64,000 nt of DNA, taken from NCBI RefSeq assembly GCF_042466415.1, contig NZ_JAXHCH010000003.1, positions 62,001-126,000 of the forward strand, written 5' to 3'. The translations under genes were made by a program, and so were the position numbers. Under the pieces are notes generated by a model that made no database searches, was not told the DNA's origin, and worked only from the letters and a program-made list of their open reading frames with translations. This stretch comes from Albirhodobacter sp042466415. GTDB lineage: Bacteria; Pseudomonadota; Alphaproteobacteria; Rhodobacterales; Rhodobacteraceae. Below are positions 50,235 to 58,529 of the stretch, in pieces (the stretch's first letter is position 1; each line of letters starts with the position of its first letter).

Positions 50235-50885
50235 TCAGATGATCGAGCAAACCTCCTCGAAGGCGAAACGAGGTAGCTTGCCAAACAAGGCGGCCTCGTC
50301 TGCGTAGCCGAAATTACAAAGGAAATTCGATTTCAGGCCTGTTCCCGCGAAGAACTCCGCATCGACAATCTCGTTCGAAAATCCTGACATCGCGCCCACG
50401 TCCAAGCCCAGCGATCGCACCGCAATCATAAAATAGGCGCCTTGCAGGCTAGAGTTTCGCATCGCAGTGCTTTCGCAATGCTCGGCCTTGCCCTCAAACA
50501 AGGGGCGACGATCCTCATGCGGGAACAAGAACGGAAGCTTGGTCCAAAATGCCGGATCATAGGCAATGATTGCCGTGACCGGCGCCGACATCATCTTATC
50601 GACATTCTTATCCTTCAACGACTTAGCCAGCCGCTGCTTCGCCTCAAGGCTGCGCACGAACACGATCCGCGCGGGGCAGGTGTTCATGCTGGTTGGCCCC
50701 GAGATGGTGATCTCGTAGATTTCGCGCAGCAGATCATCGCTCACGGGGCGATCCGTCCAAGCGTAATGCGATCTGGCTTTGCGCAAGATGACGTCAATCG
50801 ACGCATCATCGAGACGCGGCTTGAGGGCGCGCAACGCGCGCACCTCTGCCTGTGCTGCCGCGCGTGGATCTTGCGCTTGCGTCAT
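50235..50885 (-). CDS. Nitroreductase-family protein, RutE-like
   Basis: A 216-residue FMN nitroreductase-fold protein. SGPTSMNTCPARIVFVRS, APVTAIIAYDPAFW and MSGFSNEIVDAEFFAGTGLK correspond block by block to E. coli RutE (malonic semialdehyde reductase) as I remember it. RutE reduces 3-oxo/semialdehyde acids. No other rut genes are here, so the substrate is probably an aldehyde or oxo acid of the ring-cleavage pathway (inference). It overlaps the FAH gene by four bases. Confidence 0.75.
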   Translation of the reverse strand: MTQAQDPRAAAQAEVRALRALKPRLDDASIDVILRKARSHYAWTDRPVSDDLLREIYEITISGPTSMNTCPARIVFVRSLEAKQRLAKSLKDKNVDKMMSAPVTAIIAYDPAFWTKLPFLFPHEDRRPLFEGKAEHCESTAMRNSSLQGAYFMIAVRSLGLDVGAMSGFSNEIVDAEFFAGTGLKSNFLCNFGYADEAALFGKLPRFAFEEVCSII

Positions 50886-51751
50886 GCAGTGACCTCATCC
50901 GCAATCGGGCTTGCGCAAATGCCGATCTGCTCGATCTCGACTTCGACGACTTCGCCCGGCACCAACCAACGCGGATTTGGCTTTTTCGCGTGACCAACAC
51001 CCGGAGGTGTGCCCATCGCGATCATGTCACCGGCTTGCAGCGTGGTGAATTCGGACACGATCGCAATCGCCTGCGCCACGCTCCAAATCATATTGCCGGT
51101 GTTCGAGCTTTGCAAAATCTCGGTTCCGACACGGCTTTCGATTTTGAGGCCCGCAGCCCCTTCGGGCAGATCATCGGCCGTCACAACATAAGGGCCGATC
51201 GCACCGGTCTGATCGAAGTTTTTGCCGGGGGTCCATTGGTGGGTCTTGCGCTGATAATCACGGACGGACCCGTCATTGAAAACGGTGTAGCCAAACACAT
51301 GATCTAGCGCGTCAGCCTCGGAAATATGCCGGCCACCTTTGCCAACAATCACCATCAATTCGGCCTCGTAATCCAGTTTTTCCGAGCATTGCGGCCGGAT
51401 CATCGGCGCGCCAGCCGCCATGATCGACGGGCGCGTGCGCAAGAACATCGCCGGATAATCGGGAATGTCATAGCCGCCTTCCTTGATATGCTCGACGTAG
51501 TTCAACCCAAGGCAAAGGATCGTGCCCGGCGCATCAAGCGGCAAAGCGGGCGTGATATCCGATACCGCAACAGCGCCGGCCATTCCCTCCGCCATAGCCG
51601 TTGCCGCCTGCCCCATCAGCGCAGGCGAGTTGATCAGCGCGGCCAGATCTGCCCCGATTTCGGGCACTGCGGCGCTTAGATTAACCGCTTTATCTCCATC
51701 CACCCCATAGACGGAAACTGCCCCGTCCAACGTGCCTACCAATAATTTCAT
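50882..51751 (-). CDS. Fumarylacetoacetate hydrolase (FAH) family protein
   Basis: A 289-residue FAH-family protein with ILCLGLNYVEHIKEGGYDIP, DYEAELMVIVGKGGRHISE (acidic metal ligands) and GDMIAMGTPPGVGHAKKP. It is the first gene of the leftward operon with nitroreductase, DctPQM and dioxygenase copy B. It is related to the FAH gene at 12501-13343. Hydrolysis, decarboxylation or tautomerisation of a ring-cleavage dioxo acid is likely. Confidence 0.83.
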   Translation of the reverse strand: MKLLVGTLDGAVSVYGVDGDKAVNLSAAVPEIGADLAALINSPALMGQAATAMAEGMAGAVAVSDITPALPLDAPGTILCLGLNYVEHIKEGGYDIPDYPAMFLRTRPSIMAAGAPMIRPQCSEKLDYEAELMVIVGKGGRHISEADALDHVFGYTVFNDGSVRDYQRKTHQWTPGKNFDQTGAIGPYVVTADDLPEGAAGLKIESRVGTEILQSSNTGNMIWSVAQAIAIVSEFTTLQAGDMIAMGTPPGVGHAKKPNPRWLVPGEVVEVEIEQIGICASPIADEVTA

Positions 51752-51807
51752 AGCTGATCCTCTCCATATTTAACTTTATTTTGCCGATGAAAAATCATTA
51801 AGTCAAT

Positions 51808-51821
51808 AAATATCGATATTT
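51808..51821. promoter_or_regulatory. Perfect palindrome in divergent promoter
   Basis: AAATATCGATATTT is a perfect 14-bp palindrome in an AT-rich gap between the FAH start (51751) and the YciI-like gene. Its right half continues to CGATATTTTT, identical to an arm of the repeat at 40126-40156. Confidence 0.55.
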
Positions 51822-51836
51822 TTGGAGACGCAAAAA

Positions 51837-52223
51837 ATGCCGGACTTTGACGCCTATAAAGAAGCCGCGCGAGGGCGCGGCGCGTTGGCCTTGGAAGTAT
51901 ATGCCGTGTATTCGACGCCGGTTGAGGGCGGCCCGGACCTAGGGGCGGTTTTGCCAGATCACCTTGATTATCAAGCACAACTCGAACGCGCGGGGGCTTT
52001 AATGCTGGCGGGGCCCTTATCGGATGAGACGGGAAAAGACATTCGCGGCGCGGGGCTGATCATTTACCGCGCGTCGTCGATGGACGCGGCGCGGGATCTC
52101 GCCAATGCCGATCCGATGCATGTCACGGGCGCGCGGCGATTCGAATTGCGAAGATGGTTGATCAATGAGGGCGCGCTGACGGTTTCGGTCGGGCTATCGA
52201 CGGGCCGCGCGGGTCTTTTGTAA
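51837..52223 (+). CDS. YCII-like protein
   Basis: A 128-residue protein of the ferredoxin-like YCII type: LEVYAVYSTPVEGGPDLGAV, then HLDYQAQLERAGALMLAGPL, then DPMHVTGARRFELRRW. Some relatives (chloromuconolactone-like) act in aromatic degradation. The ATG at 51837 follows GGAG; a TTG at 51822 is less likely. It is divergent from the FAH operon, with the palindrome just upstream. Confidence 0.65.
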   Translation: MPDFDAYKEAARGRGALALEVYAVYSTPVEGGPDLGAVLPDHLDYQAQLERAGALMLAGPLSDETGKDIRGAGLIIYRASSMDAARDLANADPMHVTGARRFELRRWLINEGALTVSVGLSTGRAGLL

Positions 52224-52227
52224 CGGA

Positions 52228-52267
52228 CAGGATCGGGGCGGCGCGCACGCACATGGCCCCGATCCTG
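52228..52267. terminator. Bidirectional hairpin terminator
   Basis: CAGGATCGGGGC (52228-52239) pairs perfectly over 12 bp with GCCCCGATCCTG (52256-52267), between the convergent YCII-like and lactonase genes. Confidence 0.75.
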
Positions 52268-52286
52268 CTCATGACACGCAAGGCCG

Positions 52287-53138
52287 TTACAGTGTGACGA
52301 TGTGTTCTTCCTGACCCTTCGCGACGGAGGCGATATGAAAGACCGCGCCGTCGAGGTCTGTCGGATCGGGGAGGTTTTCTAAAGCGGATGTCGCGAAAAG
52401 CGTTGTCAAATCGTCGCCCCCAAAGGCGGGGCAACTGATCTGGCTTGCCGGAAAGCGGACAGCGTCGGTGAACCGTCCGGCCGTATCATACCGCGCGACG
52501 CGGCTTGCGCCCCATTGCGCAGACCACAGCGCGCCTTCGGCATCGATCACCGCGCCGTCGGGATTCAACCCTTCCGTACGCAAATCGATAAACACCTCTG
52601 GCTCGCCCGCAGGCCACCCGTGCGCATCCAGCGTCACGCGCCAAATGATCTGCTGCGCCGTATCGGTGAAATGCGCGTGACCGCCATCGGGCGAGAAACA
52701 GATCGCATTGCTGATCGTGATGCGAGAGAACAACTTGCGCATCTCACCCTTGTAAAACCGCCAAATCGCACCCGCTTCGGGTTGGGCGTTCACACCCATC
52801 GTGCCAATCCAAAACCCGCCTTGCGGATCGGCGCGGCCATCGTTGGATCGCGTCACCGGATCATCCGCCTCGAGCGGCACGATCACCTCGCGCGCGCCCG
52901 TCGTCAGATCAAATACGCTCAACGCCGATTGCGACGCGAGCAGAACTTGATCCCGAGAGATACGCCCCGCCGCAGAGACATACTCATCGAACTGCCAGTG
53001 CTGCGCGGTGTCCGCGGCGCCACGCAAAAACATCTTCCGGTTCAGAATATCAAACCAGATTAGCGCCTTTCGATCGGCCAGCCATAAGGGCCCTTCCCCC
53101 AAAACGCAGCGCGTTTCGTCAAAGACCGTCGCCGTCAT
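52287..53138 (-). CDS. SMP-30/gluconolactonase-family sugar lactonase (galactonolactonase role)
   Basis: A 283-residue six-bladed propeller. CVLGEGPLWLADRKALIWFD holds the first metal-ligand Glu, RSNDGRADPQGGFWIGTMG the Asn/Asp region, and LNPDGAVIDAEGALWSAQW the later Asp. The ATG at 53138 overlaps the aldolase stop as ATGA. In this operon it would open D-galactono-lactone made by the galactose dehydrogenase (61824-62738). Confidence 0.85.
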   Translation of the reverse strand: MTATVFDETRCVLGEGPLWLADRKALIWFDILNRKMFLRGAADTAQHWQFDEYVSAAGRISRDQVLLASQSALSVFDLTTGAREVIVPLEADDPVTRSNDGRADPQGGFWIGTMGVNAQPEAGAIWRFYKGEMRKLFSRITISNAICFSPDGGHAHFTDTAQQIIWRVTLDAHGWPAGEPEVFIDLRTEGLNPDGAVIDAEGALWSAQWGASRVARYDTAGRFTDAVRFPASQISCPAFGGDDLTTLFATSALENLPDPTDLDGAVFHIASVAKGQEEHIVTL

Positions 53139-53731
53139 TGCGCCACGTTCCACGCATCAACCAAACGCCGCGCCTTATCCGCAACGATCTGGGCGCTGTC
53201 GTCGGGCTTGTAGATCGACGATCCGATGCCAAAGCCCGTCGCCCCCGCCGCCAGCCAATCCGCCATATTCGCAGGCGTCACCCCGCCCACAGCGTAAAGC
53301 GGCATCTCGCGCGGCAAAACGGCCTTCATCGCGCGCAACCCGATTGGCCCGACAAGCTCGCCGGGAAAGAGTTTGAGCGCATCCGCCCCCGCATCAATCG
53401 CGACGAAGGCTTCCGTCGGCGTCATCACGCCCGGAAAGCTCGTCATTCCGGCCTCTTTGCTCGCGCGGATCACCGCCGGATTGCAATTGGGCGAAACAAT
53501 CAGCCGCGCGCCCGTCTCGGCCACTTGCGCCACCTGCTCCACCGTCAAAACGGTGCCAGCCCCAATCATCGCCTGCTCCCCGAAAGCCTCTTGGAGCTTG
53601 CGGATGCTGATCAACGGATCGGGCGAGTTGAGCGGCACTTCGATCCGGTTGATCCCCGCCTCCACCAAGACCTTGCCGATTTCGAGGACGTCGTCGGGGG
53701 TGATCCCGCGTAGAATCGCGACTAAATTCAT
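53135..53731 (-). CDS. dgoA: 2-dehydro-3-deoxy-6-phosphogalactonate aldolase
   Basis: A 198-residue class I aldolase of the KDPG/KDPGal family. AILRGITPDDVLEIG, EVPLNSPDPLISI, MIGAGTVLTVEQV, then LIVSPNCNPAVI and ALKLFPGELVGP (the Schiff-base Lys of KLFP). The NSP after PL is typical of DgoA, which splits KDPGal into pyruvate and glyceraldehyde-3-phosphate. It overlaps the kinase gene by four bases. Confidence 0.9.
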   Translation of the reverse strand: MNLVAILRGITPDDVLEIGKVLVEAGINRIEVPLNSPDPLISIRKLQEAFGEQAMIGAGTVLTVEQVAQVAETGARLIVSPNCNPAVIRASKEAGMTSFPGVMTPTEAFVAIDAGADALKLFPGELVGPIGLRAMKAVLPREMPLYAVGGVTPANMADWLAAGATGFGIGSSIYKPDDSAQIVADKARRLVDAWNVAQ

Positions 53732-54618
53732 CTTGTTTCTCCAATTCGGGTCGAGGCCTGATACAGGCCCGCCAATGTCATCGCGCTTGCGTCTTGCATG
53801 CGGATCGCAACGCCTTGCGCTTCCAGCGCGCGCCCATAAAGATGCGACAAAGCAGGCGCGCCGATCAGCGCAACCTCAACGCCCTGCCAAAATGATTTTG
53901 CGGCCGCGAGCTCCGCCCCGATCATCAACCCCGAAAGCGTAGCGCGGGCACGATCCGGCGCGGGGGTATCAAGCAAGGCCTCCGCGCGCAGACGAAACAG
54001 GTTCGAAAAGACCGACGCGGGATCCGCGAGCGTCCCGACGCAGGCGGCATCGAATGCGGCCTCTTCTTGCGCCTGCGCCAACTGGGCGCCGACAGTGTGG
54101 CGCAAAACGGAGTGTTCTGACAAAAGCGAGAAGATCTCACCCGTCATAAAGCTTTGGAATTGCGTGATTTCGCCCCCCGCGATCCGCACCCATTTGGTAT
54201 GCGTCCCCGGCAGGCAAATAACCCCGTTAAAGGCAGGATGTGTCGCAATCAGGCCCGCGATTTGGGTTTCTTCACCGCGCATCACATCTGCCGGATGGGC
54301 CTGCGAAATGCCGCCCGCGATCCAGACATTGCTTTCGGGGACGCGCACCAAAGGCGTTTGTGCGGGGGCGGGCGTTTGTGCGTAGGGCGCCTCGAACCAG
54401 CCTTGCCGAGAGCCTACCATCCCGCAGGCAATGACGGGCGCGTTCGACCACTGCGCCCAAGGTGCGATTTCGGCGTCCAAGACGGCGGCGAACTCGTCGG
54501 AACGCAAACCGCCCATACCGCGCGGCGAGGCGCGGTGATGGATGATGTCTGGCCCGTCCATGGCCCAAAGCCGCAAATTTGTCGTGCCCCAATCCGCGGC
54601 GATCCACAATGACGTCAC
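53728..54618 (-). CDS. dgoK: 2-dehydro-3-deoxygalactonokinase
   Basis: A 296-residue sugar-acid kinase. The N-terminal phosphate-binding motif is AADWGTTNLRLW, followed by AWAQWSNAPVIACGMVGSRQ, then LPGTHTKWVRIAGG, all DgoK-like. It phosphorylates 2-dehydro-3-deoxy-D-galactonate for the aldolase encoded next. It overlaps both neighbours by four bases. Confidence 0.9.
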   Translation of the reverse strand: MTSLWIAADWGTTNLRLWAMDGPDIIHHRASPRGMGGLRSDEFAAVLDAEIAPWAQWSNAPVIACGMVGSRQGWFEAPYAQTPAPAQTPLVRVPESNVWIAGGISQAHPADVMRGEETQIAGLIATHPAFNGVICLPGTHTKWVRIAGGEITQFQSFMTGEIFSLLSEHSVLRHTVGAQLAQAQEEAAFDAACVGTLADPASVFSNLFRLRAEALLDTPAPDRARATLSGLMIGAELAAAKSFWQGVEVALIGAPALSHLYGRALEAQGVAIRMQDASAMTLAGLYQASTRIGETR

Positions 54619-56696
54619 AGTCTTTCTCCCTCAATGACCCACATCGTCAGCGGGAAGCTCCACGGCAAGTTTATCCCCTGCCGCATCAAATATTGTCCGG
54701 TCACCACCATATCATCCGACTTGAGCAACGGCGCACCGCGCGACAGGCCGATGGCATCGCCCTTGTTGCGCAGCCGGATACGGTAGCGGGCGTCAGCCTC
54801 TAGCGCGGTAAGGCGCAACGGGCGCGGCAAGATCTGCGCGGAAGTATCGGCCTTGCCCGCAAACACCACGAACCGCCCACCATCCTGCGCCAGTTGCTGT
54901 TCGGCGATCACCGCCGGATCGGCGCTGTCCAGCCGCAAGATATCGGCGCGGCGCATCCAATCGCGGTTGGCTTTCCACCATGCGGTGACGTCGCGCAGCA
55001 CACCCGCTTCATGATCGGTCAATTCGCGCGGGTCCATCTCGAACCCCATATGCCGCGCGGCGGCGACCCAAGCGCGCATCTCGATCCCGATCACCCGCCC
55101 CGAAGTGTGGCAATGGCGCGGCCCGACATGGCTTCCCGTCACCGCCATCGGCAAAAACAGCGCGGCGTTATGTTGAATCCGCAACCGTTCCAGCGCGTCA
55201 TTGCTATCGGACAGCCAAACCCTTTGCGTACGCGCCATGATCCCGAAATCAATCCGGCCCCCGCCAGAGGAACAGCTTTCAATCTCGACACGCGGGAAAT
55301 CTGCGCGCAACCGATCCAGCAAAGCATAGGTTCCGCGCGCCTGAGACGCATCCGCATGGGGCAAAACGCGGTTATGATCCCATTTGATATAATCGATGTC
55401 ATAGGCGGTGAGCACGGCGGCGATCTGCCCGTAGAGATACTCGCGCACCTGCGCATTCGACATATCGAACACCATCTGCTGGCGGCCCAAAATCTGATCC
55501 GTGGCCCCTAAAGCCCAATCGGGATGGGCGCGGTAGATGTCGCTATCTGGGTTGACCATTTCCGGCTCGAACCAGATGCCGAACGTCATCTTGAGAGTAT
55601 GGATGTGATCGATCAGCGGGCCCAGACCATCGGGATATTTGCGCGGATCAATCGCCCAATCGCCCAGCGATGTGGTGTCATCATCGCGCCGCCCGAACCA
55701 GCCATCGTCGAGCACGAACCGCTCCGCGCCCAGATCGGCGGCGCGGGTGGCGATGTCTTTGAGTTCAGGCAGGGAATGGTTGAAATACACCGCCTCCCAA
55801 CAATTGTAATGCACAGGCCGCGGGCGATCCGGATGCGGCCACGTGACGATTTCATCGCGCAAATGGCGTTGATAGGCGGTGGCGCAGCCGTTGAAGCCGT
55901 GATCCGAGAACACCGCGTAGATCGGGGCGGTGTCAAAGGCGGTGATGGGGGCGGGCTCGGTCTGCGGCGCATGGCCGAACTGGATTTGGCGGCGGCCATC
56001 GGGCAGCTCTTCGGCCAGCATCGCATGGCCCCCCGACCACCCGTAGTGCAACGCCCAGACCTCGCCCGCGCAATTGGTCGCGCCGCGCGCAGGGAGGAGG
56101 ATCGCCGGAAAATGTTCGTGCCCCGTCCGGCCAGTGCGATTGTCGCGCGCCAATATCCCCGCACGCCACGGATGGGGCTGCATCTGGAATTCACCAATCC
56201 AGCGGCCCGCGAAATCGAACATCTCATCCGATAGCTGCGGCGCGGGGAACACCGGCGCGGCCAGCCAATCGAGATAGATCGGCGCATCGGACGAAATCGA
56301 CGCTTGCGCCGTGATGATATGCGTTTGCGGATGGATCGCGAAGGTCGCGGTATAGCGCAAGCCGCCATCGGCATAGGTGAGCGCCAGAGAATTGTCCCCT
56401 TCCTGCGCCGAAACGAATTTGAAGCGCGGACGGATCAGATCGCCCTCAAGCGCCCGCGCTTTGAGGCCCGCTTGACCTGAAAAGCTGCGCGCGGCCTCGG
56501 GGCAAATCGAGAGAGGCGGGTTCTCATCGAGCATCCCGCCCGTCACATCCATCCGGTGCGCGCGCGCCAAAGCCGCGAGATCCTCACCGCGCAGGCGCGC
56601 CCCCCAATAGATGATTTGCGGAAGGTCGCCGTTTTCACCGACCAAAACAAGGGATTGACGCGCATCACTCAGATGCCAAATCTGCGGCTTGATCAC
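54615..56696 (-). CDS. Alpha-galactosidase (GH36)
   Basis: A 693-residue GH36 enzyme with N-terminal beta-supersandwich, (beta/alpha)8 barrel and C-terminal beta domain. DYIKWDHNR gives the nucleophile D440, WLSDSND the acid/base D497, and ERFVLDDGWFG plus SCSSGGGRID are further barrel signatures. The start is a GTG at 56696, overlapping the permease stop as GTGA; a longer frame runs into that gene. No signal peptide, so it acts on imported alpha-galactosides in the cytoplasm. Confidence 0.9.
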   Translation of the reverse strand: MIKPQIWHLSDARQSLVLVGENGDLPQIIYWGARLRGEDLAALARAHRMDVTGGMLDENPPLSICPEAARSFSGQAGLKARALEGDLIRPRFKFVSAQEGDNSLALTYADGGLRYTATFAIHPQTHIITAQASISSDAPIYLDWLAAPVFPAPQLSDEMFDFAGRWIGEFQMQPHPWRAGILARDNRTGRTGHEHFPAILLPARGATNCAGEVWALHYGWSGGHAMLAEELPDGRRQIQFGHAPQTEPAPITAFDTAPIYAVFSDHGFNGCATAYQRHLRDEIVTWPHPDRPRPVHYNCWEAVYFNHSLPELKDIATRAADLGAERFVLDDGWFGRRDDDTTSLGDWAIDPRKYPDGLGPLIDHIHTLKMTFGIWFEPEMVNPDSDIYRAHPDWALGATDQILGRQQMVFDMSNAQVREYLYGQIAAVLTAYDIDYIKWDHNRVLPHADASQARGTYALLDRLRADFPRVEIESCSSGGGRIDFGIMARTQRVWLSDSNDALERLRIQHNAALFLPMAVTGSHVGPRHCHTSGRVIGIEMRAWVAAARHMGFEMDPRELTDHEAGVLRDVTAWWKANRDWMRRADILRLDSADPAVIAEQQLAQDGGRFVVFAGKADTSAQILPRPLRLTALEADARYRIRLRNKGDAIGLSRGAPLLKSDDMVVTGQYLMRQGINLPWSFPLTMWVIEGERL

Positions 56697-57538
56697 TTCA
56701 CCGCCCCCAATGTCAGGCCCGCAATGAAGTGGCGTTGCATCGCGAAGAACATCAAAACCGGCGGCAATGCGGCCAGAATCGAGCCCGCCGAGACCAAATG
56801 CCACGCCGCGATCCATTGGCCGTTTAAACTATTGAGCCCCGCCGTGATCGGCTGCGTATCCGCACCCGTGGTCAGCACCATCGCCCAGAAATAGTCATTC
56901 CAGATGAAGGTGAAAATCAGGACCGACAACGCCGCAATCGCCGGGCGCATCAAGGGCATGACAACATGGCGGAAAATCTGCCATTCGGTGACCCCTTCCA
57001 CCCGCGCCGCCTCGATCAGATCAAACGGCAGCGCCTTGATGAAATTGCGCATGAACAGCGTGCAAAACCCCGTCTGGAACGCGATGTGGAACAGGGCAAG
57101 GCCGGAGATGGAATTGTAGAGGCCGAGACTGACCGTCAAATCCCGCACCGGAACCATCAAGATTTGGAACGGCACGAAGTTCCCCGCCACGAACATGAAA
57201 AACAGGAGCAGATTGGCGCGGAATTTATAAATCGCCAGCGCAAACCCCGTGAGGCACGAAAGCCCGACCGCGCCGATCACGGTCGGGATCGTGACCTTGA
57301 AACTATTGAGCAGGTATTGATCGAGCGCCGTATTTTTGAACACGGTCAGATAGTTGTCAAACGCGAGCGCCGAGGGCCAGCCAAAGTAATTGCCCGCCGC
57401 CAAATCCGAGGACGGGCGCACCGAGGTCATCGCAACCCCGATCAACGGCAAAAGCCACACAATCAGCAGCACAGGAAGCGCGAATTTATACGCCCATTGC
57501 GCGGTGGGCGAGAGGGTTTGGATTGGACGCGGAAACAT
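56693..57538 (-). CDS. Sugar ABC transporter permease (MalG type)
   Basis: A 281-residue permease with about six segments and the loop EAARVEGVTEWQIFRHVVMP before MRPAIAALSVLIFTFIWND, typical of MalG-like carbohydrate permeases. The ATG at 57538 overlaps the upstream permease stop as TGATG. Confidence 0.9.
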   Translation of the reverse strand: MFPRPIQTLSPTAQWAYKFALPVLLIVWLLPLIGVAMTSVRPSSDLAAGNYFGWPSALAFDNYLTVFKNTALDQYLLNSFKVTIPTVIGAVGLSCLTGFALAIYKFRANLLLFFMFVAGNFVPFQILMVPVRDLTVSLGLYNSISGLALFHIAFQTGFCTLFMRNFIKALPFDLIEAARVEGVTEWQIFRHVVMPLMRPAIAALSVLIFTFIWNDYFWAMVLTTGADTQPITAGLNSLNGQWIAAWHLVSAGSILAALPPVLMFFAMQRHFIAGLTLGAVK

Positions 57539-58458
57539 CAGCGCGCTCCTTTTTCGTCGCGCCACATCTTACAGATGAAGCCCGAAATGAAGATCATCAT
57601 GATCGCGAACAGCACCACCGCGATCGCCGCGCCGTAGCCCATCCGGTAGCCATATTCCGACAGGGCTTGTTCATACATGTAGTAGGACAGCACGCGGCTG
57701 GACCCATATGGCCCGCCAGACGTCATGATCGAGACGAGATCGAAGCTCCGCAGCGCGCCGATCACCGTGACCACGAGTGCGATGAATGTCGCAGGGCGGA
57801 GTTGCGGCAACACGACATACCACAGCATTTTGATCCCCTTCGCCCCGTCCAGCCGCGCCGCCTCGATTTGATCGGGGGCCACCGCGTTCAGGCCGGTGAG
57901 ATACAAGATCATGCAATAGGCGATTTGCGGCCAAAGACCGGCGATAATAATGCCGTAAGTGACGAGGTTCTCATCCGCGAGAATGGCGACCTGATAGCCG
58001 GTGACCCATTCGATCAGCTTGAAAAACAACCCGAAATCGGGCGCGTAGAACCACGAAAAGATCAGGCCCACGACCACTTGCGAAATCACGAAGGGGAAGA
58101 AGAATAGCGATTTGTAAATCCGGATGCCGCGCACGGTCTGATTGAGAAACAGCGCGATCATCAATCCAGCAGGCACGGCCAGCATATAGAGCGTCAACCA
58201 TATCACGTTGTTTTTCAACGAAATATAGAACGCCTCATCATCGAGCAACTCGATGTAATTGCCCAAACCGATCCATGTCTTCGGGCTCAAACCGTCCCAA
58301 TCGAAAAACGACACCCACATCGATTGGAACACCGGAATGATCACATAGATCAGGAACATCGCCAAACCCGGCGCGAGGAACAACCAAGGCGCAAGCGCTT
58401 GACGTGATTTGCCTTTGCGCGGTTTTTTTGCGTGATGCGTAGCAGATGGCGCCGTCAT
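57538..58458 (-). CDS. Sugar ABC transporter permease (MalF/UgpA type)
   Basis: A 306-residue permease. A basic N-terminus precedes the first segment APWLFLAPGLAMFLIYVIIP, and the EAA loop is EAARLDGAKGIKMLWYVVLP. It is separated from the binding-protein gene by a hairpin. Confidence 0.9.
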   Translation of the reverse strand: MTAPSATHHAKKPRKGKSRQALAPWLFLAPGLAMFLIYVIIPVFQSMWVSFFDWDGLSPKTWIGLGNYIELLDDEAFYISLKNNVIWLTLYMLAVPAGLMIALFLNQTVRGIRIYKSLFFFPFVISQVVVGLIFSWFYAPDFGLFFKLIEWVTGYQVAILADENLVTYGIIIAGLWPQIAYCMILYLTGLNAVAPDQIEAARLDGAKGIKMLWYVVLPQLRPATFIALVVTVIGALRSFDLVSIMTSGGPYGSSRVLSYYMYEQALSEYGYRMGYGAAIAVVLFAIMMIFISGFICKMWRDEKGAR

Positions 58459-58488
58459 AGCGGTGGCCCCCTTCTCAAAAATTGCAAA

Positions 58489-58515
58489 ACCGGAGGCAGG
58501 AGCCCCGCCTCCGGT
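58489..58515. repeat. Hairpin between sugar-binding protein and permease genes
   Basis: ACCGGAGGC (58489-58497) pairs perfectly with GCCTCCGGT (58507-58515), 9-bp stem with 9-nt loop, just after the binding-protein stop. Confidence 0.65.
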
Positions 58516-58529
58516 CGCCTTGACGTCGC

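Noticed and set aside
54894..55511. Long open frame opposite the alpha-galactosidase gene
   Set aside because: It lies wholly antisense to a well-supported GH36 gene and has no recognisable domain; GC-rich codon use creates such frames.
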